64,000 nt of DNA from Tetranychus cinnabarinus (lineage: Eukaryota; Arthropoda; Arachnida; Trombidiformes; Tetranychidae). The stretch is taken from the NCBI GenBank assembly GCA_022266195.1, contig WHVY01000002.1, positions 821,001 to 885,000 on the forward strand, in the 5' to 3' direction. The position numbers were made by a program, and so were the translations under genes. Below, piece after piece: positions 22,165 through 33,749 of this stretch. Position 1 is the stretch's first letter. Every line of letters starts with the position of its first letter. The notes beneath the pieces are model-generated. The model searched no databases and was not told the origin of the DNA. It was given only the letters and a program-made list of their open reading frames with translations.

Positions 22165-23253
22165 ATGGCTACTTTACAATCGTTTGTATGTGGATCGACA
22201 ATTGGATTACCCTTGATGTTTCTAGCAATGATTTTAGGTAAGCATTTCAGTTAAACTTGGATTGTAGATAAAATTTAACGTTTTGTTTTTGATTTAGTTT
22301 TGCCATTAACTCGATCTGCACCATTGGAAGAAGCCAAGTTGTTGCGACAGATTGCTGACCAATACAGCGCTCCATTGGTTGTCTCATTCCTACATTCAAG
22401 AATCCAGAAAAACGAAGAAATGATTTCCAAAATTGAAAGCTCTCTTAAAGATTTGGATCAATCAAAAGTTGATGTCTTTGATTTGGCTGAAAAAACTCTT
22501 GAATTATTGGATGAACAGTTAACTGCTCTGGAGAAGGCTGATTACTTTGATTTCAATGGAACGGAAAAAGTAAAGTATTTTATTGAACAATTCATCATGC
22601 AAAACGAAATGTATCCAATTGAGTTTGGTTCCTATGGAGCAGTTAAGGTCCCTGTTACTCCTGATGCTTTGTTGGAAAATCTTGGAAAGAAAACGAGCAA
22701 AGTTATGATCAGTTCTACTAATACTATGATACAAACATACTTGACCGATATCGATGAAAAAGAGCGAAGTTTTGGTAGCAATCGAATGCAGAAGCTGGCT
22801 GCTTTCTTGGCTAAACGAGAGCTAAAGCTATTAAGCAATTACCAGTATCCACCATCCTATGGTAATGACGGTTACAATGAAGCTAATGATCCTAAATTTG
22901 CACTTGGTGCAGTGCTAAGAAAAGTAAAGAGAATTGTTGACTTCTTTTATGCTCAGTTCAACTATTTGGCTGATCCAAAGTCAACCAACAGAATGGGTGA
23001 AAAGTCAGTCAACAAAAGACAAGAAGAACAATCGGAAATTGAGACCGAGGTAACAACCAAGTTTGGTCTAAAGTCAAGTACCAATATGAATGGAAATTCA
23101 GTCAACGAAAGGGAAGAAAAACCATCTTTCCGCTCTGAATTTGAAGCCGAGGTAATAACCGTAGCTAGGCCAGAGTCAAATACCATTGAGATATTGCCTC
23201 CCGATTTTCAAGTGGAAGTGGCTACAATTCCATCTGTTCGAAGGCATGGATAA
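22165..23253 (+). CDS. Family A2 secreted protein with long acidic tail (342 aa)
   Basis: Exons 22165-22237 and 22298-23253, phase 1, 60-bp intron. The signal segment spans GLPLMFLAMILG in exon 1 and VLPLTRSA in exon 2; the mature chain starts near PLEEAKLLRQIADQYSAP. A2 landmarks: VVSFLHSRIQ, LDQSKVDVFDLAEKTL, ALEKADYFDFNGTEKVKYF, IEQFIMQNEMYPIEFGSYG, TPDALLE, TDIDEKERS, RMQKLAAFLAKREL and VKRIVDFFYAQFNYLADPKS. After this core a tail of about 90 residues has two imperfect copies of a unit (KSVNKRQEEQSEIETEVTT and NSVNEREEKPSFRSEFEAEV), so it grew by internal duplication. No cysteine in the mature chain. Function unknown. Confidence 0.87.
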
Positions 23254-23714
23254 CCATATTACTTCTGACCGAGCTGAACAATTTCACTATAACGTTTTTT
23301 AATCTTGGTACCTGTGGCCCTGAAAGGGATGAAAATCCGGCCTGCAAATGAAAATGAAAAAATCACTTACTGATGACTTACAAAGATTAAAGACAATATT
23401 AGAATTTTATGAAATAATTTCTTCGTTAAAATTATTTTTCTACTTCAAAAATGAAAAGAACAATTTCATTACAAGTATTATTCAATCGTGAAAAATAAAA
23501 ATCAAAACTCAATAGATGTTAGATACCAATCGGGAAGAAAAAAACTTTTGTACTGAAGCGAATTGTTCCCTTATTGCGGATGCTACAATACTAGTACTGT
23601 AATTACACTGGATGCTTTGTTGTTGCTTCTCAGATCTCAGCTTTCATCATCTTTTCAGATCAGGTTTCAGATCTATGTCAATATCAGTATTTCAAATTAT
23701 ATATTTCACTTGAG
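23254..23714. other. A2 3' flank, no gene seen
   Basis: AT-rich flank, partly matched at 33780-34060 and 31600-31720. The open frame at 23563-23754 runs into an A1 remnant in another frame and is not a gene. Confidence 0.4.
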
Positions 23715-23960
23715 AGATTCAATTAAATTCAAGACGATTTACTCAAACAACTAAATATCATATCCAGTGATCAACTTATTCAGGATAAAAATTATTTTAC
23801 AAATACCATCTTCAAGACTTGAGATTGGCTGCTTCGCTAACTAGTCACAAACTGAAGCTTTTAGTTTGAATCTCTTGACTCAAAGTACACCATCGTCTTC
23901 ATTGTAACAGTTACTTCCGAAGTCAAAAGTTAAGTTGAAGTTATAAATGGTCCTCTACAA
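23715..23960 (+). pseudogene. Decayed 3' part of a family A1 gene
   Basis: Pieces of DDLLKQLNIISSDQLIQDKN, LRLAASLTSHKLKLLV, a deletion, then NLLTQSTPSSSL and a PEVKS-like tail. Stops and an internal deletion of about 150 bp. The A1-B spacer and B-5 follow, so this is the dead A1 partner of B-5. Confidence 0.75.
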
Positions 23961-24276
23961 ACAGTAAAAAATTAACGAAGTTAACTTGATTGAAAATCAT
24001 TCAGTTATTCCTAAATTGATTTGACTACCGAGTAATTTATAACGAATAAGCATATTTTATAAAAGTCGCGAGAGTTGCTACGAAGGATGCGATCTAAGGA
24101 TCATCTGATATTTCAAAGTAATGATTTAATGAAGAGAAAAATCTATAATGAGCTGAAACACATTATTTTAAATTAAATTTTATTTAATAAGATTCAATAG
24201 ATGTCAAGCTGCAAAGAAAATGCATTACAATAAAAATAACCACTTTATGAATCTTGGAATAAGCATTTGTCCATGT

Positions 24277-24509
24277 TCACTTCTTATTTCCACTTCGACT
24301 ACCGGCATAAGCAGCATTCTGGGGATTCATTTGGTTACCATGATTATCAAGATCACTCTTGGTCCCGGTCCCTTGGTAGCCTGTAATTAGAGTCAGTAAT
24401 TAAATGACAACAAATAGTAATAATGTTAAGTTAACTCACCAGCATTGTGGCCTTTTCCACTTGGCATGTGTGTTGGATTACATTGGTTGGTTCGGTTTGA
24501 AGGATCCAT
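24277..24509 (-). CDS. Family B small hydrophilic protein B-5 (57 aa)
   Basis: Exons 24509-24440 and 24380-24277, phase 1, intact GTGAGT donor. The product begins MDPSNRTNQCNPTHMPSGKG and continues YQGTGTKSDLDNHGNQMNPQ, ending SRSGNKK. It belongs to the MDPSN subgroup. Lys replaces the usual Pro in SGPG. Its A1 partner has decayed (23715-23960) while this copy stays open, suggesting that B is kept independently of A. Confidence 0.8.
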
Positions 24510-25665
24510 TATATTAAATTTTCAAGTTAAACAACGATTCAATGAAACGAAACAAAGAAATAAACTTTTAACTGTTTTCAAGTGAAGTTTTAAGTTGTAT
24601 GATACAAAGTATGGTTTAGATTTGAGGTTAAATAGGAAATTTGAAGGAAGGATTGGAAGGAAGAAGGAAGCTCTCGTGTTTATCTCCAGACTTCAGGATG
24701 TTTTGATTCAAATGAAATTAACCCTTTCTTCAAGTCAACAAAGGAATTAAGTTACTTGTTTTTGTGATTCAATCCATAACATTATGAGACATAAAACGAT
24801 TAAGATCTTCAAAAACATCGATTATAGCATCAGAAACATCAACATTAATTAATCGCAAACACATTAATCTTTTCTTATTGTTAATTGAAATCATTCAATC
24901 GGTCTGAAGTCCAAAAGGCTGATGAACATTTTTAATAACTGTTTCAATTGCTTCTAAAGGTTTATTATCGGTGTCAATAGAAACTTGTACATCAATGATA
25001 CAGTTCCGACCAGTTTTAACAACAAATCGATAACTATCATCTGACTTTAGTAGAAGTAGCATAAACAGAAGCATAGAAGCCAAAGTGCTTGGAATAAACA
25101 GTTTAAAATATTTTCAGATTCGTTTAAATTGTATAAAGCGTATAAAAATGCAATATTTGATCAAATATTTATTTTATTGTAAATCACAATGTGGACTCAA
25201 TATATCTAGGTATACTGAATGGACCGATTGAGCGATATTCAAATCGAACAATTTTCTAACATAAAACAAGTCATCATTCAGTTAAAGATTCAATAGATGT
25301 CGAGTTATCCAGATACGAATCTGGAGAAAGAAACTATTTTATGTCTAAATCTCATGGATTAAGCCATATTGATCCCTCTAAAATGATCCAGTTATGGAGC
25401 TATTTACGCTTTACCGCAACTGTGTATATCTTTAGTTTAAAGTTTCATGTCTAACAAGTTATGCACTTCATTTATTAATAGTTAGTTTTGGCATTCAGCA
25501 CTCAATCAATAGACTTGCAGAGTTAATTTTATTGCCGTTGATCGTAAACTGCGTTTCTTGTGATTAAAGATATTCAAAAATATTTAGTATAAATACTAGC
25601 AAGTTCATCAAATAGTCTTTAATACTTGATTGACAAAAGCCAACTCGTCATCAATGCAACCGAAA
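24510..25665. repeat. B-5 upstream unit then A1 upstream region
   Basis: 24510-24900 is the B upstream unit, with a short local GAAGGA repeat at 24653-24671. The frame at 24895-25083 (minus) is in unit DNA repeated at 15240-15400 and is not supported as a gene. 25200-25665 leads into the next A1 gene but differs from the block before 16216. Confidence 0.45.
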
Positions 25666-26554
25666 ATGAACTTGATTTTGATCAAATGTATTATACTCAT
25701 TTATTTACAAAGTAAGTTTCAACTTATCCTTAACTCAATGTCATTAAAATTTTTATAAACGAAAACTTTATATTTCTGGTGTTTCAGATCAAATCTTAGC
25801 CAAGTCAGTTCCATTAGAGGATGGCGTTTTACTTCGACAAATTGCTAATAGCTACAGTGCTCCATTGGTCGCTTCGTTTTTACATTCAAGAATAGAAAAT
25901 ACTGCTAAAATGGTTGAAGACATCAAGAACTCGCTTGAAAATTTGAGTGAAAATCAACGAAATCTGTTCATTTTGAAAGTGCAAAGTCTTGAAGCTTTGG
26001 ACAAACAAATAACTTCATTACAAAAAACAGATTATTTTAACTTCAATGGAACCGAACGAGTTAAGAATTTGATTGAACAATACATTTTGAATAATGAAAT
26101 GTTTCCAACTGAGTTGGGATTCGAAGAGGCGAAATTCAATTCAACTCCAGACGATTTGCTTAAACAGGTCAATGTTATGTCAAATGATGATCTTATTAAG
26201 GATACGAATGATCTTATAAACGTTTATTTGAAAGACATTGAAGAGAAGGAATCGAATGAAAAATATAATGGACTTCAAAGATTCGCTGCTTCGCTAACCA
26301 AACACAAACTAAAGCCCTTAGTTAACTTTAAATTTAGCGAACCGGAGATCCTTCTAGATGATTATGGAGAGAGAATTGGCACCACTGATAATCGTGCATC
26401 TCAAATTGAATCTGTCCTGCGACAGTGCAAAAGCATTGTGGATCTTTTTTACCATCAATTTGAGAGTATCGCGACTCAAAGTGCACCATCATCTTCATTG
26501 GAACCAGTTACACCAGAAGTCAAAGCTCGAGTTGATGTCAAGCATCCATTGTAA
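25666..26554 (+). CDS. Family A1 secreted protein, MK type (270 aa)
   Basis: Exons 25666-25711 and 25788-26554, phase 1, 76-bp intron. Signal MNLILIKCIILIYLQ plus NQILA, cleavage likely before KSVPLEDG. All A1 landmarks are present, no cysteine in the mature part, NGT kept (FNFNGTERV) and NST in KFNSTPDDLL. The spacer before the last helix (EPEILLDDYGERIG) differs from the TQRDRYG type of its paralogs, so this loop varies within the subgroup. Its upstream DNA also differs. No B partner; the 3' flank carries a TIR element at 26813. Confidence 0.87.
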
Positions 26555-26812
26555 AAGAATACAAAAGTTCTAATTCTTAATGATTAATTGTTGAATAAAG
26601 ATAATAAAATAATCTAGAATAATGAAATAAAACAATTTATATTCAATTTTGGATTTCAATTCGATTCTTTATGTTCTTAACTTTATGTTATGATGTTATA
26701 AGATGATAAGATGCTATGAAAATCAATTAAAAACAACTGTAAACCATATTTTAATTGTTCTTGCTGATCGACAATCCCAAACAAATGTTGAGACAGTTTT
26801 GGCATTAAGGAT

Positions 26813-27406
26813 TAACCTATGCGGAGAAACTTTGAGACAAGTTATTGCTACAATTTTTTCTTTTTTCTCAGGAATTATATTTTCAATAGACTTGAAATTT
26901 TAGGGAAATGATTATAATGGACATTCATTTACTCAGATCAAATTTCAGAAAAATAGCTTCATTAGTTTATTAGATTTTTGCACTAATCAATCGCGCTTCA
27001 GTCAGCTCAAATGGCTCTGTTTCGAAATGAATTTTCTATGCGTTAGCTCTTAAGTTATTTAATTCTTATTGCTTTCATGAACTTCTTTCTAATAAACATC
27101 ATTCGATTTCCTGAGTTTCAAAGTATATGCTGGAAATTTTTAGGACTTGAAACTCATTGGAATCAATTAATATAGACAAATTAGTGTAGCAACTCTTTGA
27201 AAAAATTTCCTAAGCATGAATTTTGGAGGCCTGCGAAAAACGTTAAAATAAAAGATAATCTTGTCCCTGAGGGTGGATTAAATCAATCTACCAGAAAATA
27301 CTGATTTTTAGCTTTTGACTGATGTATAAAATGTTTAATAATTATCACTTCTTAATTGTGAAATTTCATCTGAACAATTTGTCTCAAAGTTTTTCCGCAT
27401 AGGTTA
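26813..27406. mobile_element. Candidate non-autonomous DNA transposon with about 30-bp inverted ends
   Basis: Ends TAACCTATGCGG and, inverted, CCGCATAGGTTA. The match continues inward (GAAACTTTGAGACAA with one mismatch). It interrupts the A1 upstream region: the DNA on either side (ACAGTTTTGGC before, GTTGCATGGG after) is joined with only a short spacer at about 20270-20345. No transposase frame. The target duplication is unclear. Confidence 0.55.
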
Positions 27407-27688
27407 GAAAACGAAAAATCAAAATGAGTTAAACATGAAAAAGTTGCATGGGACTAAGAATTCATGAAGTTTAGATTATAAAGTGTATATCATTGTTTTT
27501 TTTGTATTCTCTGATTGTCTCAGGTCTTAATCGATTCAAAACACTTGAAGCTGTTATATTTAATGTTAGTCAAGTTGTTATTTCCTCAGATATCAAATAA
27601 CATCATTCGTGCTTGTTTATGCGAGTTCATCAAATCGTCTTTAATACTTATTCTACAAAATTCAGCTCTAACATAAATGCAATCAAAC

Positions 27689-27905
27689 ATGATTTTGATT
27701 TTAATCAAGTGCATTATACTGATTTGTTTACAGAGTATCATAAACTCGATATTGAAGAAATATTTGAAATAAAAACTAGTCTGGTCTTTCAGATCAATTC
27801 TTAGACGCGTCAGCTCCATTAGAAGATGGTGTCTTACTTCGACAAATTGCTGACAGCTACAGTGCTCCAGCTTTTACAATGAAACTTTCCCAGGAATATA
27901 ATTAA
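27689..27905 (+). pseudogene. Family A1 gene cut after 26 codons and fused to family B upstream DNA
   Basis: Exon 1 27689-27734 (MILILIKCIILICLQ) and the start of exon 2 at 27793 are intact and encode a mature start SAPLEDGVLLRQIADSYSAP. At 27870 the sequence changes abruptly to the B upstream unit (ACTTTCCCAGGAAT), giving 11 foreign residues and a stop at 27905. The donor is GTATCA, weaker than the usual GTAAGT. The result would be a 52-residue secreted fragment. An orphan B upstream unit follows to about 28200 with no B gene. Confidence 0.7.
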
Positions 27906-28382
27906 TTGATTCCCAAGTCAAGCTACTGAGAAGTTATTAGAATTTGATTCGAAGATGAAACCCATGTTTATCTCATGACTTCAAGATCTTTCGATTCAAA
28001 TGTAATTAACCCTTCCTTCAAGTCAACAAAGGAATTAAGTTTCTTGTTTTTGTGATTCAATTCAAACCTCACGAGTTTTATAACGATTAACATTTTGAAA
28101 AACATCTTTAATTATCCTAAACAGCATTAATTTTGGCTCGCTGTTAATTGCAATCACTCAATAAATTTGGAGAGTTCACAAGTCTGGTCAATTACGTGGT
28201 TTCTCATTGTTTATTGCTATTGCTTTGAAGTTTTATTATCGATATTAATGGAAACTTTGGCCAGTTATAACAATAAATTTTCATTATTTCTGATTCTATT
28301 ATTAGTAGTAAAAGCATGCAGCAGAAGAATGGATTTCGTTAAAGTAGCTCAAATCAACAGTTTAAAGTTCTCCTTAGTTATT

Positions 28383-28450
28383 AACCTCAAATCCACAATT
28401 TTCAAATCTCGCGAATCAAAGTGCAACATCATCTGCATTAAAACCATTTA
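28383..28450 (+). pseudogene. Short 3' tail of a family A1 gene
   Basis: Matches the PQFENLATQSAPSSSLEPV region (here PQFSNLANQSATSSALKPF). It is followed by the A1 3' flank to about 28680, then by the A2 upstream region. Together with 27689-27905 it could be the two ends of one A1 gene whose middle was replaced. Confidence 0.6.
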
Positions 28451-28958
28451 ACAAGCTGCTGAAGATGAAGAAGGATAGATTTTGGCAAAGTGTCGAAGCA
28501 AATCATATTCATTCATACTGAAATTTTAAGCTGTCAACGCTTGAAATTCTCATGTAAATTATTAATTAGCTAATATAAGCAGCTTTGCATTACTTCAGGT
28601 TCGATGTTTTCGTTAAAAACTTATTAGGGCGTTTTAACTGATTTATAAATAAATCATATGAAAATGAAATCATTTTTTATTTATTCATTTTATTGTAAAA
28701 TGTTACCATTTGAACGAATGGTTGGGTTGAATATTAACAGATTAAATATTATCTAGGTGTGCTGACTCGATTGAGCTATATTTAACCTCGCGAATAATAA
28801 GCTATTGTTTGATATCAGAATTTTATCTTGTTGTTAGTAACATTCACAGGTTTATTAAACAGATATTTGGATTAAAGCAGTTCAGTTTAGTATACTTATT
28901 GGATTAATTATTTGTGAACAGTTGAAAATATTGTAAAAGATTTTCTGTTGTAATTGAA

Positions 28959-30083
28959 ATGGCTACTTTACGATCATCGGAATGCAGATGCAAAATTGGA
29001 TTACCATTCATGTTGATGACGTTTATTTTAGGTAAGGATTTCAGTTACACTGGTAGCTGCCGTTAACGCAACAAATAGATCAATTTTTATCATAGTCGCC
29101 ATCTATAAGGTCATACAACTATATCAAAGTTGAGCATTACTTAAATACTAATGTCTCTAAAACAATAAATACCAAAGATGGCGACACCTGAAAAATTGAG
29201 TTAACTAGAACCCTAATTTGTTGCGTTAAGTGCAGCTACCGGTGTAATAAAAAAATTTAGATAATATCTGATGGATTCTTTTTGGTTTTATCTTTAAGGT
29301 TTGCCATCGATTCGATCTGCACCATTGGAAGAAGCCAGGTTGCTGCGACAAATTGCTGACCAATACAGTGCTCCATTGGTTGTGTCATTCCTACACTCAA
29401 GAATACTGAAAAATGAAGAAATGATTACCAAAATTAAAAGCTCTCTTAAAGATTTGGATCAATCAAAAGTTGATGTCATTGATTTGGCTGAAAAGACGCT
29501 TCAACTGTTGGATGAACAGTTAACTGCTCTGGAAAAGGCTGATTACTTTGACTTCAATGGAACTGAAAAAGTAAAGTATTTCATTGAACAATTCATCATG
29601 CAAAATGAAATGTATCCGATTGAGTTTGGTTCCTATGGACTAGTTAAGGTTGCTGTTACTCCTGAGGCTTTGTTGGAAGATCTTGCATTGAAAACTAGTG
29701 ATGTATTGATCAATGAGACTAATACCATGATACAAACATACTTGACCGATATCGATGAAAAAGAACGAAGTTTTGATAGCAATGGAATGCAGAAACTGGC
29801 TGCTTTCTTAGCTAAACGAGAGCTACAACTGTTGGCTAATCACCAGTATCCACCAAATTATAACTACGGTTACAATGATCTTACTGATCCTTGTAAAGTT
29901 GCACTTAATACAGTTCTAAGAAGGGTAAAGGCTATTGTCGACTTCTTTTACGCACAATTCAGCCATTTGGCTGATCCAAAGTCAAGCAAAAAAACAAGTG
30001 AAGTACCTGTTAGCCTCGAGCCTCGATTCGTGGTGGTTACATCTGAGCCTCGTCAAGAGACAAAAACACCATATTATCATTGA
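28959..30083 (+). CDS. Family A2 secreted protein (285 aa), transposon in intron
   Basis: Exons 28959-29031 and 29299-30083, phase 1. The signal exon holds IGLPFMLMTFILG; the mature chain starts near PLEEARLLRQIADQYSAP. All A2 landmarks are present, with NGT at FDFNGTEKV. One cysteine (DPCKVAL) in the variable loop. The tail is short (PVSLEPRFVVVTSEPRQETK). Intron 1 is 267 bp because of a 203-bp element; without it the length would be 64 bp, as in the paralogs (60-67 bp). Confidence 0.87.
29045..29247. mobile_element. MITE in intron 1 of the A2 gene
   Basis: Inverted ends of about 32 bp: CACTGGTAGCTGCCGTTAAC and, inverted, CACCGGTAGCTGCACTTAAC, continuing into GCAACAAAT, flanked by TTA and TAA (a TA duplication fits). 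No coding capacity. The paralogous introns lack it, which gives a filled/empty comparison. Confidence 0.75.
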
Positions 30084-30566
30084 ACGACCGTAGGTTTTGG
30101 AAATTTAATGCGAAGTTAAAATAAATGAAAGCTCATATTCAACCCTTCCGAGAAAAGGACAGCAAAAACTGACTGAATCTAAGATAATAAGCTGTCAACG
30201 TTGGAGATTTTCGTAAAAATCACCAAGTTAATTAGCTAAATCCATCGATTCAATGTTTTGGTTAAAATACTTATTAGGGTGTTTGAATTATAAATAAACC
30301 GCACAGATATGGAATCTTTGATCAAAAGGTTGCGTTTAGTAGATTCAATATTATCTATTAGGTATGCTAAAGTGATCGATTGAACGATATTCAAGTTCGA
30401 AAACAATAAGATATTGTTTATTATCAGAGTTTTATCTTGTTGTTAATAGCATATAAAGGTTTATCTGCAAGTTAGTCTGGCCAGAAGCTCCATGTTTAGA
30501 TACTTTTTGTGTTTATTATTTATCAACGTTTGAGTATAGCTAAGGATTTGATTTGATTTAATTAAA

Positions 30567-31556
30567 ATGAACACTTTACATTCATTTAGACATGAATCCA
30601 CGATTGGATTACTATTCTTGTTGATGGCGTTTATTTTATTATAGGTAAGAATTGTAGCTGATCGAAAGACTTTAACTAAGATTTAATGTTTTGTTTTTGG
30701 TTTAAGTTTTGCCATCAAGTCGATCTGCACCATTGGAAGAAGCCAAGTTGCTGATACAAATTGCTGACCAATACAGTGCTCCATTGGTCGTCTCATTCCT
30801 GCATTCAAGAATACTGAAAAATGAAGAAATGATTTCCAAATTAAGAAACTCTCTTAAAGATTTGGATCAATCTAAAGTTGATGTCTTTGATTTAGCTGGA
30901 AAAACTCTTGAACTATTAGATGAACAATTAACTTCTCTGGAAAAGAGTGATTACTTTGATTACAATGGAGCTGAAAAAGTAAAGTATTTTATTGAACAAT
31001 TCATCATGCAAAATGAAATGTATCCAATTGAGTTTGGTTCCTATGGAGCAGTTAAGGTTGCAGTTACTCCTGATGCTTTGTTGGAAGATCTTGCATTGAA
31101 AACGAGCGATATATTGATCAATTCGACTAATATAATAGTATGATACAAACATACTTGACCGATATCGGTGGAAAAGAGCGAAGTCCTGATAGCAGTCGAA
31201 TGCAGACACTGCCCGCTCCTCTTGCTAGACAAGATCTACAGCTATTGGCCAATTACGCGTATCCAATCGACCATAATGACTTCAATTACTATAATCTTGA
31301 TAATCCTACTAAAATTGCACTTGGTACAGTACTGAAGAAGGTAAAGACAATTGTTGACTTCTTTTATGCTCAGTTTAACCATTTGTCTGATCCAAAGTCA
31401 ACTACCGAAGTGAGTGAGAAGTCAGTCAACGGAAGTGAATCAAAACAAATACAACCCGCGTTACGAGTGGTCAGTATACAAACCGAGTCAACTACCAAAA
31501 TGAGTGGCGAATCTGATGCTTCGATTTTGAATTGGATGCGGTCACAAGCCCACTGA
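30567..31556 (+). pseudogene. Family A2 gene broken by two short insertions
   Basis: Exon 1 starts at 30567. Against its paralogs it has a 5-nt insertion before the donor, giving an in-frame TAG at 30642. Exon 2 (30707 onward) is intact through KTSDILINSTN, then a second 5-nt insertion near 31130 shifts the frame: the first half stops at 31143 and the second half (MIQTYLTDIGGKERS to the stop at 31556) lies in another frame. Both halves are otherwise well kept, so inactivation is recent. The tail is long, with an internal repeat (SEKSVNGSESKQ and TKMSGES). Confidence 0.8.
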
Positions 31557-31715
31557 GAGGCAAGAAGAACCATTCTACCTCTGGAGGACGACATCGCCAC
31601 CACCTAGGAAAGGAAAGGAATGGTGCAAAATAAATTTTAATGAAGTAATTTTAAGCGTTAATATTGTTTCGCGTCTTTACTGTAAACATGAAAAAAACAA
31701 TTTAATTACCAAAAT

Positions 31716-32109
31716 AAAACAAGTTATGTCAAATGATCTATTAATAATTAAGGAGACAAATGATCTTATAACCGTTTATCTCCAAGATATCGAAGAGAAG
31801 GAATCAAATAATAAATCTAATGAACTTCAAAGATTGGCTGCTACGCTCACTAAGCACAAACTGAAGCCCTTAGTCAACTTTAAATATAGCGATCCTGTAC
31901 TGCAAACAAATCGTTATGGAGAGAAAACCGGGGAAATCACTGATAATCGGGCCTCTCAGATTGAGTCTGTTTTGCGGCACTTTAAAAACTTTTTGGATCT
32001 TTTTTATCCTCAATTTGAAAATCTGGCAACTCAAAGTGCGGTATCATCTTCACTGGAACCAGTTATTTCCGAAGTCAAACCTCGAGTTGAAGTTAAAAAT
32101 GATCCATAG
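31716..32109 (+). pseudogene. 5'-truncated family A1 gene
   Basis: Begins at the VMSNDxLI region (MSNDLLIIKETNDL) and is open to 32109 with IEEKESNNKSNELQR, FLDLFYPQFENLATQSA and tail PEVKPRVEVKNDP-like. The first half is replaced by the 3' flank of the A2 pseudogene just upstream. It is followed by the A1-B spacer and B-6, so it is the remaining A1 half of that module. Confidence 0.75.
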
Positions 32110-32535
32110 GATAAAGAGTGTAACAGTTCTCATTTTCAATGGTTGTTTACTAACAATAATATAAAGATAATATAATAATAACTTAAAATAATGAAATGAA
32201 ACAAATTGATTCTGTAAAAGTCAAATCTTAATTGAAATTCAGTTGCTCCCAAATCAATTTGATTATCGACTAATTTATAACAAGAATCATATTTTGTGAA
32301 AATCGCGCGAGTTGGTACTAACAAGACTGCAAGTAAACAATCTTCTGATATTTCAACTAACAATTTGATGAGGAAAATAATCTAAAATAATAAAACAAAG
32401 CAAATTGTTTTCAATTTAAAAACTCAATGTTATTTTATTCAATAAGATAAAATAGATGTAAAGCTTTGAAGGAAGTATTTTAATAAGAAACAAATTAACC
32501 ACTTTATGAATCTTGGGATAAGGTGATGATCGTGT

Positions 32536-32773
32536 TCATTTCTTTTTACCACCTCGGCTGCTATGATAAGCCGGATTGTTTGGGTTGCCTTGGTTTGCAT
32601 GATTACCAAGATCACTCTTGGTTCCAGTCCCAGCGTAACCTGAAATTTAATTATTAGTTAATAATTGAATGTGAACAAATATTAATAATATAAGTTGACT
32701 CAACAGCATTGTGGCCTGGGCCACTTGGAGTATGAGAGGAATTACATTGGTTGGTTCGGTTTCCACGGTCCAT
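32536..32773 (-). pseudogene. Family B copy B-6 with destroyed splice donor
   Basis: Exon-like blocks 32773-32704 and 32639-32536 are both intact (MDRGNRTNQCNSSHTPSGPG; YAGTGTKSDLGNHANQG). The donor reads TTGAGT where the other MDRGN copies have GTGAGT, a G-to-T change at its first base. Unspliced reading would give a short frame ending in the intron after about 40 residues. Exon 2 is still free of stops, so the change is recent or the gene uses another donor. Confidence 0.7.
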
Positions 32774-33362
32774 GTTATTCAATTAGGAAGTTCAATGCAT
32801 AAGTTTAATGATTCAATGAAACAAAACAAAGAAATAAACTTTTAACTGTTTCTCAAGTGGAGTTGTCGATGTATGATACAATGAATGGTTTTGATTTGAC
32901 TTTAAATAGGAAAGTTGATCCATGCTCATTCAATGGGAGTTGCTTGAAACTGGTGTCTAATGGTTTCAGATGATGTAAATAAACATAAATATGATTCTTT
33001 TACAATGAACTTTCCCATCAATAGAATTAATTGATTAATTAGTTGAAACACTGAGAAGTTATATGACTTTAATCTGAAGATGAAACCCCGTTTATCTTAT
33101 GACTTCAAGATCTTTCGATTCAAATATAATTGACCCTTCCTTCAAGTCAACAAAGGAATTAAGTTTCTTGTTTTTGTGATTCAATTCAAAACCTCACGAG
33201 TTTTGAAACGATTAACATCTTGAAAACATCTTTAATTAATCCTAAACAACATTACTTATGGCTTGCTGTTAATTGAAATCATTCAATCAATTTGGAGAGC
33301 TCACAAGTCTGATCAATTATGTGGTTTCTCATTGTTTATTGCTATTGCTCTAAAGGTTCATT
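32774..33362. repeat. Family B upstream unit of B-6
   Basis: The usual B upstream unit with CTATTTAAAG-like element near 32905 and the CTTCAAGTCAACAAAG block near 33138. It matches 27880-28200 closely. It joins an A2 fragment without a transition. Confidence 0.55.
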
Positions 33363-33377
33363 ATAGATGTTAATGGA

Positions 33378-33749
33378 AACTTGAAAACGAGCGATGTATT
33401 GATCAATTCGAACAATAGTATGGTTCAAACATGCTTGACCGATATCGATGAAAAAGAGCGAAGTTCTGATAGCAGTCGAATGCAAAAACTGGCCGCTTTT
33501 CTTGCTAGACAAGAGCTACAGCTATTGGCTAATTACCAGTATCCACCAAATTATAACTACGGTTACAATGATCTTAATGATCCTCGTAAAGTTGCACTTA
33601 ATACAGTTCTGAGAAAGGTAAAGACAATTGTTGACTTCTTTTACGCTCAGTTCAACCATTTGGCTGATCCAAAGTCGAGTGGCAAAGTTATTGAAGTATT
33701 TGATATTGAACCTCGAAGCGAATTGGTTACATCTAAGCCTGGTCAATAG
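33378..33749 (+). pseudogene. 5'-truncated family A2 gene
   Basis: Open from LKTSDVLINSNNSMVQ through TDIDEKERSSDSSRMQKL, NDLNDPRKVALNTVLRKVKT and FFYAQFNHLADPKS to a stop at 33749. The signal exon and first 110 mature residues are missing and replaced by B upstream DNA at about 33370. It has one cysteine (QTCLTDID). Confidence 0.78.

Noticed and set aside
22519..23186. Several minus-strand frames opposite the A2 long exons (also near 29640, 30928, 51409, 55958)
   Set aside because: They recur only because the A2 coding strand is conserved; they have no own splice sites, start context or upstream block.
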